A stretch of DNA of 10,735 nucleotides from Cyanobacteria bacterium T3Sed10_376R1m (GTDB lineage Bacteria; Cyanobacteriota; Cyanobacteriia; Cyanobacteriales; Cyanobacteriaceae), in the NCBI GenBank assembly GCA_003566215.1, contig PXEJ01000201.1, positions 1 through 10,735 of the forward strand, read 5' to 3'. The position numbers and the translations under genes were made by a program. Of the stretch, positions 1 through 6,150 are shown piece by piece. Numbering within the stretch: the stretch's first letter is position 1; each line of letters opens with the position of its first letter. The notes beneath the pieces were generated by a model, which worked only from the letters and a program-made list of their open reading frames with translations, made no database searches and was not told the DNA's origin.

Positions 1-63
1 GATTATTTATCATTAAATTTTAAAAATGCTCTGAGTAAATACAATTGTGAAGGAAAGCTTATA

Positions 64-81
64 TTTGTGAATAATCACGAA
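64..81. promoter_or_regulatory. inverted repeat in adhE leader, GTGA-N4-TCAC
   Basis: The arms GTGA (67-70) and TCAC (75-78) are extended outward by TT/AA at 64-65 and 80-81, with one mismatch at 66/79. The half-sites recall CRP/FNR-type operators, but the TGA-to-TCA spacing is 4 rather than 6 bases, so this is not a standard member of that class. It could be an operator for anaerobic or carbon control of adhE; this is inference. Confidence 0.3.
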
Positions 82-84
82 AAT

Positions 85-99
85 TAGATCTAAGATCTA
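85..99. promoter_or_regulatory. 15-bp palindrome TAGATCT-A-AGATCTA
   Basis: Perfect 7-bp arms lie around a single central A, about 112 bp before the adhE start and just upstream of the possible -10 box at 108-113. The placement would suit an operator overlapping the -35 region. No regulator can be named. Confidence 0.35.
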
Positions 100-117
100 G
101 TTAAGGATATAAAGAAA

Positions 118-139
118 ATTGATAAGGCACTTAATCAAT
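118..139. promoter_or_regulatory. inverted repeat ATTGAT-N10-ATCAAT
   Basis: Perfect 6-bp arms at 118-123 and 134-139. The half-sites match the FNR half-site (TTGAT/ATCAA), but the spacing is 10 instead of 4, so a classical FNR dimer site is not supported. It lies between the possible promoter and the adhE start, where it could act as an operator or a leader RNA hairpin. Confidence 0.25.
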
Positions 140-197
140 AATCTACAAAAATTTTATTTGTGCCCTACCTAACAAATCTTCGATCTTAAACAATATT

Positions 198-203
198 AGG
201 GAG
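198..203 (+). promoter_or_regulatory. ribosome binding site of adhE (AGGGAG)
   Basis: AGGGAG lies 7 bases before the ATG at 211. It is the clearest Shine-Dalgarno sequence in the window and fixes the adhE start. Confidence 0.7.
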
Positions 204-210
204 AAAAAGC

Positions 211-2802
211 ATGATAGATAATAATAATCAATTCACTGATTTAGAAAAGTTAATTGTTAATGTTAAAAAAGCTCAAAAAACTTACGCAACATTTAGCCAA
301 GAACAAGTCGATCGCATTTTCAAACGAGCAGCACTAGCCGCTAACGATGCCCGTATTCCTTTAGCAAAGATAGCTTGTGAAGAAACCAAGATGGGCATAG
401 TAGAAGACAAAGTAATTAAAAATCATTTTGCTTCAGAAATTATCTATAACAAATATAGAGACGAAAAAACCTGTGGTATCATCGAAAAAGATGATTTATA
501 TGGCATAGAAAAAGTAGCCGAACCCATCGGAATAATAGCGGGTATTATTCCCACCACTAACCCCACATCCACGGCAATTTTTAAAATATTATTAGCCCTC
601 AAAACCCGTAACGCAATTATTTTATCACCCCATCCTCGGGCAAAAAAATGTACCGTAGAAGCTGCTAAAATTATTTTAAAAGCAGCAGTATCCGCCGGTG
701 CGCCCCCTGATATTATCGGTTGGATAGCAGAGCCTACCCTAGAAGTATCTCAAGCACTGATGCAACATCCTGAAATTAAGCTAATTCTTGCCACGGGGGG
801 ACCTGGAATGGTAAAAGCGGCTTACTCTTCTGGACATCCCTCCTTAGGGGTTGGAGCGGGTAATACTCCGGCTTTTATTGCTAGTAGTGCGGATATTAAA
901 ATGGCAGTATCTTCCATTATGCTCAGTAAAACCTTTGATAATGGAATGATTTGTGCTTCTGAGCAGTCAGTAATTGTAGAAAACAGTGTTTATGAAGAAT
1001 TTAAGCATGAATTTAAACTTAGGGGAGCTTACTTTACATCCCCCGAAGAAACAGAAAACTTGCGCCAAGTAATTATCAAAGATGGTCGTTTAAATGCTGA
1101 TATAGTAGGACAATCGGTCATCAAAATTGCTGAGTTAGCAAATATTGTTATTCCCCCCGAAAGTAAGGTACTAATTTCTGAAGTAGAAAATATTGGGATT
1201 AGTGAACCTTTATCTTATGAAAAATTATCCCCCATCCTTGCTATGTATCGGGCGAGGGATTTGGAAGATGGCACAGAAAAAGCGGCTAAATTGGTAGAGT
1301 TTGGCGGTAAAGGACATACTTCGGTGATTTATATTGCTCAAAATGATCATGAACATATTCAATATTTTGAGGAAAGGATGGAAACTAGCCGAGTTTTGGT
1401 CAATACTCCCGCTTCTATGGGAGCAATTGGGGACTTGTATAATTTCCGCCTTGATCCTTCTTTGACTCTTGGTTGTGGTAGTTGGGGTGGTAATTCCATC
1501 AGTGGCAACGTGGGAGTTAGTCATCTGTTGAACGTAAAAACGATTACCGAGCGCAGGGAAAATATGCTCTGGTTTAGAGTGCCCCCGAAGGTATATTTTA
1601 AATATGGTTGTCTTCCTGTGGCTTTAGGTGATTTGGCAGGAAAACATCGAGCTTTTATTGTTACCGATCGCCCTTTGTACGACTTAGGTATTACAAGTAA
1701 AATCGAAAGTGTATTAGAACAGTTGGGGATCAAGTTTGATGTATTTTATGACGTTGAACCAGATCCGAGTTTGAGTACTGTTAATCGTGGTTTGGCTTTG
1801 ATGAATAGCTTTAACCCTGATGTAATTATTGCGGTGGGGGGAGGCTCACCGATGGATGCGGCTAAAATTATGTGGTTACTTTACGAACATCCTACCATCG
1901 AATTTGAGGGCATTGCCACCCGTTTTATGGACATTCGCAAACGGGTATATGATTTACCTGCCCTCGGTGAAAAAGCCATCATGGTAGCGATTCCTACCAC
2001 TTCTGGCACAGGTTCGGAGGTTACTCCCTTTGCGGTGGTTACCGATGATCGTACGGGGGTAAAATATCCTTTAGCTGACTATGCCCTAACTCCTAATATA
2101 GCCATTGTTGATCCTGAATTGGTTTTGAATATGCCTAAGGGTTTAACTGCTTTTGGAGGCATTGATGCTTTAACCCATGCCCTAGAGTCCTATGTGTCGG
2201 TATTTTCCACGGAGTTTACCAGTGGTTTGGCATTAAAAGCCATTGGTTTAATTTTTGAATACCTGCCTCGTTCTTATAATGAAGGAGCTTTAGACATCAA
2301 GGCTAGGGAAAAGGTTCACTATGCCGCCACCATTGCCGGGATGGCTTTTGCTAATGGTTTTCTTGGTATCTGCCATTCTTTGGCTCATAAATTGGGTTCT
2401 CGCTTCCATATTCCCCATGGTTTGGCAAATGCGCTGATGATTTCCCATGTAATTCGGTATAATGCCACCGATGCCCCTTTTAAACAGGCAATTTTTTCTC
2501 AGTATAAATACCCTAATGCTAAGTTTCGTTATGCTCAAATTGCCGATTATCTTCATTTAGGGGGTAACAATGATGATGAGAAGGTACATTTATTAATTGA
2601 GGCGGTGGAAAATCTCAAACGGGCGGTTAATATTCCCCAATCTATTAAAGAGGTTTATTCGGGTACAGAAGATGAGTTTCTGAGTGCGATCGCAACTTTA
2701 GCAGAGGAAGCTTTTGATGATCAATGTACAGGAAGCAATCCCCGTTATCCTCTAATTAAAGATATGAAAGATTTATATTTCACCGCCTATCATGGTAAGT
2801 GA
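211..2802 (+). CDS. adhE: bifunctional acetaldehyde-CoA / alcohol dehydrogenase AdhE
   Basis: AdhE reduces acetyl-CoA to acetaldehyde and then to ethanol with two NADH, regenerating NAD+ during dark anaerobic fermentation; in other bacteria it forms cytoplasmic spirosome filaments. The 863 residues are close to the family length (about 870-890). Residues 1 to about 440 are the aldehyde dehydrogenase half, with the GVGAGNTPAF segment at 213-222 and the catalytic Cys248 in FDNGMICASE. Residues from about 450 are the iron-dependent alcohol dehydrogenase half, with the NAD-binding GGGSPMDAAK (543-552) and PTTSGTGSEVTPF (595-607). The expected iron ligands are all present: Asp652, His656, His722 and His736, within FGGIDALTHALESY and CHSLAHKLGSRFHIPHG. 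The start has a good ribosome binding site and a tandem TGATGA ends the frame. The gene stands alone, with convergent trmJ downstream. AdhE is patchily distributed in cyanobacteria. The assignment is secure; physiological direction is inferred. Confidence 0.97.
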   Translation: MIDNNNQFTDLEKLIVNVKKAQKTYATFSQEQVDRIFKRAALAANDARIPLAKIACEETKMGIVEDKVIKNHFASEIIYNKYRDEKTCGIIEKDDLYGIEKVAEPIGIIAGIIPTTNPTSTAIFKILLALKTRNAIILSPHPRAKKCTVEAAKIILKAAVSAGAPPDIIGWIAEPTLEVSQALMQHPEIKLILATGGPGMVKAAYSSGHPSLGVGAGNTPAFIASSADIKMAVSSIMLSKTFDNGMICASEQSVIVENSVYEEFKHEFKLRGAYFTSPEETENLRQVIIKDGRLNADIVGQSVIKIAELANIVIPPESKVLISEVENIGISEPLSYEKLSPILAMYRARDLEDGTEKAAKLVEFGGKGHTSVIYIAQNDHEHIQYFEERMETSRVLVNTPASMGAIGDLYNFRLDPSLTLGCGSWGGNSISGNVGVSHLLNVKTITERRENMLWFRVPPKVYFKYGCLPVALGDLAGKHRAFIVTDRPLYDLGITSKIESVLEQLGIKFDVFYDVEPDPSLSTVNRGLALMNSFNPDVIIAVGGGSPMDAAKIMWLLYEHPTIEFEGIATRFMDIRKRVYDLPALGEKAIMVAIPTTSGTGSEVTPFAVVTDDRTGVKYPLADYALTPNIAIVDPELVLNMPKGLTAFGGIDALTHALESYVSVFSTEFTSGLALKAIGLIFEYLPRSYNEGALDIKAREKVHYAATIAGMAFANGFLGICHSLAHKLGSRFHIPHGLANALMISHVIRYNATDAPFKQAIFSQYKYPNAKFRYAQIADYLHLGGNNDDEKVHLLIEAVENLKRAVNIPQSIKEVYSGTEDEFLSAIATLAEEAFDDQCTGSNPRYPLIKDMKDLYFTAYHGK
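2686..2693. repeat. HIP1 octamer GCGATCGC (first of seven)
   Basis: Exact copies are at 2686-2693 (adhE), 3379-3386 and 3567-3574 (trmJ), 5263-5270 (exported protein), 8135-8142 (tldD), 9105-9112 (DUF721) and 10542-10549 (purL). All seven lie inside coding regions. HIP1 is a hallmark over-represented palindrome of many cyanobacterial genomes and supports that origin. Confidence 0.9.
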
Positions 2803-2882
2803 TGACCTTATTTTAAGACCTGTCCCATATTGATTAAGTCTTGCTGAAAAAGTGCTATGGCGGGGAAAATGGACAACTTACT

Positions 2883-3620
2883 TCAAGGGGTCGGGTTTTT
2901 TAATTTCCATTCCATCTGTCTCAAAATACCTCGTAACATAGCCAATTCTTGGGCTTGTAGATTTGTGCGGTTGATTAAACGGCGAAATTTCTCCATTTTT
3001 GGTTGTGCCGTATGGGGATATAAATAGTTAACTTCTAATAATACTTTTTCTAAGTGTTGGTAGTAACCCTCTAAGGCTTCTAGGGAAGCTAACTCTGTGG
3101 TTTCTGGAATTGTTTCGGGGTAGTTTTGACTATTGTCTTGAGATTGATATAACTCATATAAGCATACCCCCACCGCTTGGGCTAAGTTCAGGGAAGGATA
3201 TTCGGGGTTGGAGGGAATACAGATAAATCTTTGACCATGGCTTAATTCTTGATTACTTAATCCTCTATCTTCTGGTCCAAAAATTAAGGCAGATGTTACG
3301 TTTGCTTCTAATAGCCATCCTAAAGCAGTTCTAGGAGTCTCTAGGGGGGTTGGGATTCCCCTCGGACGGGCGGTAGTTGCGATCGCCCTTTGACACCCGT
3401 TCAAGGCACTAGCCAAGGAATCTACTACCATCGCATTTTTCAAAATATCCACTCCATGGACTGCCATCATCTGTGCATCCTCGGAAAAAGGATCGCATTT
3501 TGGATTTACCAACACTAGCTGTGTAAAACACATATTTTTCATTACCCTAGCAATGGAGCCAATATTGCGATCGCCAGCAGGTTCAACTAAAATAATTTTT
3601 ATGTTACTTATTAAACTCAT
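2883..3620 (-). CDS. trmJ: TrmJ-type tRNA (Cm32/Um32) 2'-O-methyltransferase, SpoU/SPOUT family
   Basis: Expected to transfer methyl from S-adenosylmethionine to the 2'-OH of nucleotide 32 in the anticodon loop of tRNAs, in the cytoplasm. All three SPOUT motifs are visible in the 245 residues: motif 1 EPAGDRNIGSIARVMKNM (13-30, with the conserved Asn19 and Arg25), motif 2 ALIFGPEDRGLSNQEL (111-126) and motif 3 IPSNPEYPSLNLAQAV (135-150), which form the trefoil-knot cofactor site. The C-terminal tail (about 185-240: YYQHLEKVLL, KFRRLINR, ELAMLRGILRQME) matches the TrmJ-specific extension rather than TrmH or TrmL. The ATG at 3620 starts immediately before the first beta strand, so it is the natural start, although no Shine-Dalgarno is seen. 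It converges with adhE and diverges from the gene at 3804. Family membership is secure; the exact tRNA position is inferred from the TrmJ-like tail. Confidence 0.9.
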   Translation of the reverse strand: MSLISNIKIILVEPAGDRNIGSIARVMKNMCFTQLVLVNPKCDPFSEDAQMMAVHGVDILKNAMVVDSLASALNGCQRAIATTARPRGIPTPLETPRTALGWLLEANVTSALIFGPEDRGLSNQELSHGQRFICIPSNPEYPSLNLAQAVGVCLYELYQSQDNSQNYPETIPETTELASLEALEGYYQHLEKVLLEVNYLYPHTAQPKMEKFRRLINRTNLQAQELAMLRGILRQMEWKLKNPTP

Positions 3621-3803
3621 TAAATTTTAATTTTATTAAAACTACTAATATTTTCAATTTTAATTGAGTATTTATACTTAATTAAAAAACAATAAATAAA
3701 TGATATAACCGTTCCATATTCTGGTATATTTTTAGTCACGGGCCTACTGTTCGTAAGCTGCAATAAAAAAACAATTTTCCCATACAATATATTAAGTGAG
3801 ATC

Positions 3804-4172
3804 ATGGTATTAAAAAAACTTTTGTCCAAAAAAAAAGATTCTGATAAATACTTTTTAGAAGTACAGGTAAAAGATGAAGCTCCAGAAAAAGAAGAAAATT
3901 CTGTCATAGAGCAAGTTGAAAGCACCACCAATGAAGAAGGAGAAGTTATTAAAAAACTTTCCCGTCCTGCACCTTCTAGTCTTAAAGATGATACTCCTGA
4001 ATGGGTAAAAGCCATAAAAGATTATAGCAATCAGAGTGCAAATAGTGATACAGCCAATGAAGATGTTACCTTTGCTGGTAAATATATTACTAATAATGTA
4101 CCTCAAGCTCGTCGTCGTCCTGGTCCTAGTCTTAAACCTTTTAAAACTATAGCTTCTCAAATGAATAAATAA
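3804..4172 (+). CDS. small charged conserved hypothetical protein with a C-terminal RRRPGPSL motif
   Basis: Function unknown. The 122-residue product is soluble and lacks a signal peptide or membrane segment. Its first 55 residues are rich in Lys and Glu and probably disordered (KKLLSKKKDS, DEAPEKEENS). The second half holds DTPEWVKAIKDY (63-74) and a distinctive end: VTFAGKYI (88-95) followed by NVPQARRRPGPSLKPF (98-113) and a short helix IASQM. The arginine-rich tail recalls a small cyanobacterial family of unknown role, from memory only. A weak AAGTGAG lies 3 bases before the ATG. It diverges from trmJ across 183 bp. Codon use and composition fit its neighbours. Longer open frames on the opposite strand here have low-complexity, Phe/Ile-rich products and are taken as shadows. 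The C-terminus could bind nucleic acid or a partner protein, but nothing shows this. Confidence 0.72.
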   Translation: MVLKKLLSKKKDSDKYFLEVQVKDEAPEKEENSVIEQVESTTNEEGEVIKKLSRPAPSSLKDDTPEWVKAIKDYSNQSANSDTANEDVTFAGKYITNNVPQARRRPGPSLKPFKTIASQMNK

Positions 4173-4296
4173 TTCCACTCCTATCCTATTTGATTTGCTT
4201 AATCTTTAGACAGTTAAAATTTTTAAAAATAGCGTTTTAAAGGTTATTTATTGACCAGTAATTTTAAAAATCAAATTATCTATATTCGGGCAATAA

Positions 4297-4358
4297 TAGG
4301 AAAATATTCTCCTCTAATTTCTCGATTTTTACATAAAAGTTAGGGGAGAAATTTCCTA
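4297..4358. repeat. long imperfect hairpin, 7-bp plus 11-bp stems
   Basis: The outer stem is TAGGAAA (4297-4303) with TTTCCTA (4352-4358). A 3x1 internal loop separates it from an inner stem of TTCTCCTCTAA (4307-4317) with TTAGGGGAGAA (4340-4350), all 11 positions paired with one G-U wobble. The loop is 22 bases. There is no U run after either arm, so it is not a standard intrinsic terminator. It may be a small structured RNA, an mRNA-end stabiliser for the gene ending at 4172, or a palindromic repeat. Confidence 0.55.
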
Positions 4359-4395
4359 GTAAACTTAAGATAGAATCATCATTGCAATTGTATAG

Positions 4396-4486
4396 TACCA
4401 AATCCTGTTAACAGAGTATTTTTATTTACTCGGAATCACTAAAGTTTATAATACTTATTAGTTTACTTTTACTTTGGGATTTGGTA
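4396..4486. mobile_element. candidate MITE-like element with 10-bp terminal inverted repeats
   Basis: The left end TACCAAATCC (4396-4405) is the exact reverse complement of the right end GGATTTGGTA (4477-4486), giving a 91-bp non-coding unit. Both ends finish with TA, as expected of TA-targeting IS630/Tc1-type elements, but no longer target duplication is clear. The interior has short stems (GAGTA/TACTC at 4414-4431) and no coding frame. In AT-rich DNA one 10-bp inverted pair can arise by chance, so further genomic copies are needed to prove mobility. Confidence 0.4.
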
Positions 4487-4490
4487 TAAT
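4462..4490 (+). promoter_or_regulatory. sigma70-type promoter of the GIY-YIG gene
   Basis: TTTACT (4462-4467), a 17-base spacer and a perfect TATAAT (4485-4490). Transcription would start near 4497, giving a leader of about 26 bases before the ATG at 4523. The -10 box straddles the right end of the candidate element at 4396-4486: its first two bases are the last two of the inverted repeat. Confidence 0.5.
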
Positions 4491-4522
4491 TTCTTAATTA
4501 AATAATATTTAATCTGTACATA

Positions 4523-5062
4523 ATGAGTGACAATATTTCCAACATTAGCCTAACTAAATTAACTTTTTATCCCTACATTAATGAAGACGGTTTTATTGAT
4601 GAGAATTTAGAAGGTAAAATTGGAGTTTATGCAATTTTTAATGAACATAAAATATTAGAATATGTCGGATATTCTCGTAATTTGTTACTAAGTTTAAAAC
4701 AACATTTAATTAGACAACCAGAAAAGTGTTATTGGTTTAAAAATTATTTTATTGAACGTCCTAGTCGTAGTGTCCTAGAAGAAATCAAACAAAATTGGTT
4801 AGAGGAAAACGGTACTATTCCATTGGGTAATGGAGACGAAGAAACAAAATGGATTCAACCCATTGATGCAAAATTATTGATGACTGAAACCGATAAAAAG
4901 GATTATGAATTTAATGATGAGCTAGGAAAAATAAAGTTACTCAAAAAGGTTGCCCGTAGATTAGAAGAAAAAATAAAAGCAGATTTAAAAAATCGTAATA
5001 TTCAGTTTGACATCCGTTTTAATCCTAAACTCAAAGAAGAGGGCTTATTAGATTTAAAATAA
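4523..5062 (+). CDS. GIY-YIG domain protein, similar to the N-terminal domain of plant chloroplast glutaredoxin S16
   Basis: The 179 residues contain one GIY-YIG fold: the first motif is GVYAIF (34-39), the second is EYVGYSRNLLLSLKQHL (46-62), then IERPSRSVLEEIKQNWLEENGTIPLGN to about residue 103. The order and spacing match, from memory, the N-terminal domain of plant GRXS16 (GVYAVYD, FVGISRN, AHL, PPGN), where the domain is fused to glutaredoxin; here there is none, and residues 115-179 form a charged helical tail. Typical GIY-YIG nucleases such as I-TevI have a catalytic Arg where this protein has Ser57; Arg52 is close but not equivalent. Nuclease activity is therefore uncertain, and a DNA- or redox-related role is inference. 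The start has no Shine-Dalgarno but sits just after a good promoter. The gene is monocistronic and AT-rich like its surroundings. Confidence 0.82.
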   Translation: MSDNISNISLTKLTFYPYINEDGFIDENLEGKIGVYAIFNEHKILEYVGYSRNLLLSLKQHLIRQPEKCYWFKNYFIERPSRSVLEEIKQNWLEENGTIPLGNGDEETKWIQPIDAKLLMTETDKKDYEFNDELGKIKLLKKVARRLEEKIKADLKNRNIQFDIRFNPKLKEEGLLDLK

Positions 5063-5113
5063 TCATCTACCCACTAACTTTTAACGTTTAATATTAAGCC
5101 CAATGTGATAAAG

Positions 5114-5144
5114 CTTCTCTAAAAAATAAATTATTTCAGAGGAG
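5114..5144 (+). terminator. hairpin after the GIY-YIG gene, possible terminator
   Basis: CTTCTCT (5114-5120) pairs with AGAGGAG (5138-5144), seven pairs with one G-U wobble, and the AT-rich loop can pair further. It begins 51 bases after the stop at 5062. The following bases ATAAATTTT give only a short, interrupted U tract, so termination is plausible but not certain. Confidence 0.35.
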
Positions 5145-5205
5145 ATAAATTTTGACCTTAGAAAAATAAGATAAAATCAGATAGTAAACTCATTTTTATT
5201 ATTTT

Positions 5206-5646
5206 ATGTTCAAAAAAACTTTAATAACTATCCTCGTTACAATCTTTTGTTTTTTAGTAAGTGCGATCGCACCTAACCCCGTGGAAGCCTTAACCCAAAT
5301 AAAAATAACCGACATAGGTTATAAAGAATGCCCTGAAGGAGTAGGAGAAGGAAGCGTAACCAGTGGAGGAAGTGCCAACCCTGCCACTTGCTACCTAATC
5401 ACGGGAAAAACTAACAATACCTCAGGAAAAATTCTCTATGATGCAGATGTATTTGGTCGAGTTTATGACGCAAACAACGAACCAGCCCTACAAAATCGTA
5501 CTCGTTTAGGAGCATTGCCAGAAGTAGCCCCCGGGGTGAATGAATTTGAACTAAGAATAAGTGTCCCCTCAAATCAACCCACCCCCTTAAAACTAAAACA
5601 GTTTAAAGCCACAGGGTTTTCAAACCACGTTTATCCAGCATTCTAA
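5206..5646 (+). CDS. conserved cyanobacterial exported protein of unknown function
   Basis: The 146-residue product begins with a signal peptide: KK at 3-4, a hydrophobic stretch (about 6-22) and a likely cleavage after VEA (26-28). The mature protein of about 118 residues should lie in the periplasm or thylakoid lumen. It has two cysteines, Cys42 (YKECPEG) and Cys62 (PATCYL), which could form a disulfide. The remainder looks like a small beta-sandwich: CYLITGKTNNTSGKILYDAD, then VFGRVYDANNEP, NRTRLG and a proline-rich run toward ISVPSNQPTPLKLKQFKA. I recognise the pattern as a family of conserved cyanobacterial proteins but know no function for it. The ATG lacks a Shine-Dalgarno but fits the signal peptide exactly. 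Its stop codon overlaps by 4 bp with the end of the convergent yggT-like gene, so neither gene has room for a private terminator. Confidence 0.8.
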   Translation: MFKKTLITILVTIFCFLVSAIAPNPVEALTQIKITDIGYKECPEGVGEGSVTSGGSANPATCYLITGKTNNTSGKILYDADVFGRVYDANNEPALQNRTRLGALPEVAPGVNEFELRISVPSNQPTPLKLKQFKATGFSNHVYPAF

Positions 5647-5924
5647 AAACCAGTAGCACTAACTAAACCAATCAAAAGATTAGGAATTAGTTGTAATACA
5701 AAAATAGCGATGATTGCCGAAAAATCAATACCTCCTAAAGGGGGTATGACAGAGCGAAAAATATTAAGATAAGGATCTGTAATAGGTGCTAAAAAAGAAA
5801 TTACCTTTCCAGCCCACTCGGCAGTTTGAAACCAACTTAACAAAATTCTTACAAAAATTAATACTAAATACAGTTGAATAAAGTTAACAACGGTATTTAC
5901 AATTAAATAGCTTACACTACTCAT
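5643..5924 (-). CDS. YggT/YlmG family membrane protein (Ycf19-like)
   Basis: A 93-residue integral membrane protein with two hydrophobic segments, about 7-29 and 68-89, in the plasma or thylakoid membrane. Between them lie the family hallmarks: RILLSWF (26-32) and ITDPYLNIFRSVIPPLGG (48-65), followed by IDFSAIIAIFVLQLI. Length and layout match a single YggT unit. Relatives include chloroplast Ycf19/YLMG proteins, linked in plants and cyanobacteria to nucleoid organisation, membrane biogenesis or photosystem and cytochrome assembly; bacterial YlmG lies near division genes. The exact role here is not determined. The start at 5924 is supported by GAGGAAA ten bases upstream on the minus strand. 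It converges with the exported-protein gene, with 4 bp of shared 3' end. Confidence 0.92.
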   Translation of the reverse strand: MSSVSYLIVNTVVNFIQLYLVLIFVRILLSWFQTAEWAGKVISFLAPITDPYLNIFRSVIPPLGGIDFSAIIAIFVLQLIPNLLIGLVSATGF

Positions 5925-5934
5925 AAATTTTATA

Positions 5935-5941
5935 TTTCCTC
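5935..5941 (-). promoter_or_regulatory. ribosome binding site of the yggT-like gene (GAGGAAA)
   Basis: GAGGAAA on the minus strand ends 10 bases before the start codon at 5924. It is one of only two strong Shine-Dalgarno sequences in the window. Confidence 0.5.
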
Positions 5942-6023
5942 TCGATAGTTAAAATAATACTCTATTTACTTTTTTATCTTAACTGAACTTTGTCTATTGA
6001 TTAAGAACTTTTTTCATAATAAA

Positions 6024-6084
6024 CTCCCCACCCTAACCAGAGGGAGAAGGCGTAGGCTTCCAAATCTAACGATTTAGATTTTTT
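6024..6084 (+). ncRNA. candidate structured RNA or repeat remnant: three consecutive hairpins
   Basis: On the plus strand there are three adjoining stems: CTCCC (6024-6028) with GGGAG (6042-6046); GAAG (6046-6049) with CTTC (6057-6060); and AAATCTAA (6062-6069) with TTAGATTT (6074-6081) around a CGAT loop, running into six Ts (6079-6084). The first 40 bases are much richer in GC than the surroundings. The last stem with its T run looks like an intrinsic terminator reading on the plus strand, yet no plus-strand gene precedes it. A small RNA or a degenerate intergenic repeat are the alternatives. Confidence 0.3.
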
Positions 6085-6150
6085 GCCCAAATGAATATCA
6101 ATCTTTTTCAACAGTCGATAAGTCCAACTATCAAGAGCAAAAAATACTCA

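Larger units (their letters stand above)
1..210. other. adhE leader / upstream intergenic region
   Basis: No coding frame or RNA gene is visible here. The stretch is AT-rich and carries three inverted repeats (64-81, 85-99, 118-139), a possible -10 box TATAAA at 108-113 and the adhE ribosome binding site at 198-203. The gene upstream of adhE lies outside the window, so the full extent of the intergenic region is unknown. Confidence 0.6.
4173..4522. other. 350-bp intergenic region with hairpin and MITE-like element
   Basis: No convincing coding frame or tRNA is seen. From left to right it holds AT-rich DNA with a loosely promoter-like TTGACC at 4251, a long imperfect hairpin (4297-4358), a 91-bp element with 10-bp terminal inverted repeats (4396-4486) and a promoter (4462-4490) pointing at the GIY-YIG gene. 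Confidence 0.6.

Noticed and set aside
1225-1733. Minus-strand open frames inside adhE (1225-1524 and 1521-1733), and another at 2290-2556
   Set aside because: They lie wholly opposite a strongly conserved enzyme, have no ribosome binding site and give low-complexity products; they are shadows.
2815-2842. AAGAC/GTCTT stem between adhE and trmJ as a terminator
   Set aside because: Only five pairs with an 18-base loop and no T run on either strand.
3620-4178. Minus-strand frames at 3620-4015 and 3855-4178 opposite the small hypothetical gene
   Set aside because: The products are Ser/Phe/Ile-rich mirror images of the charged plus-strand protein. The plus-strand frame has a more protein-like composition and a motif-like C-terminus.
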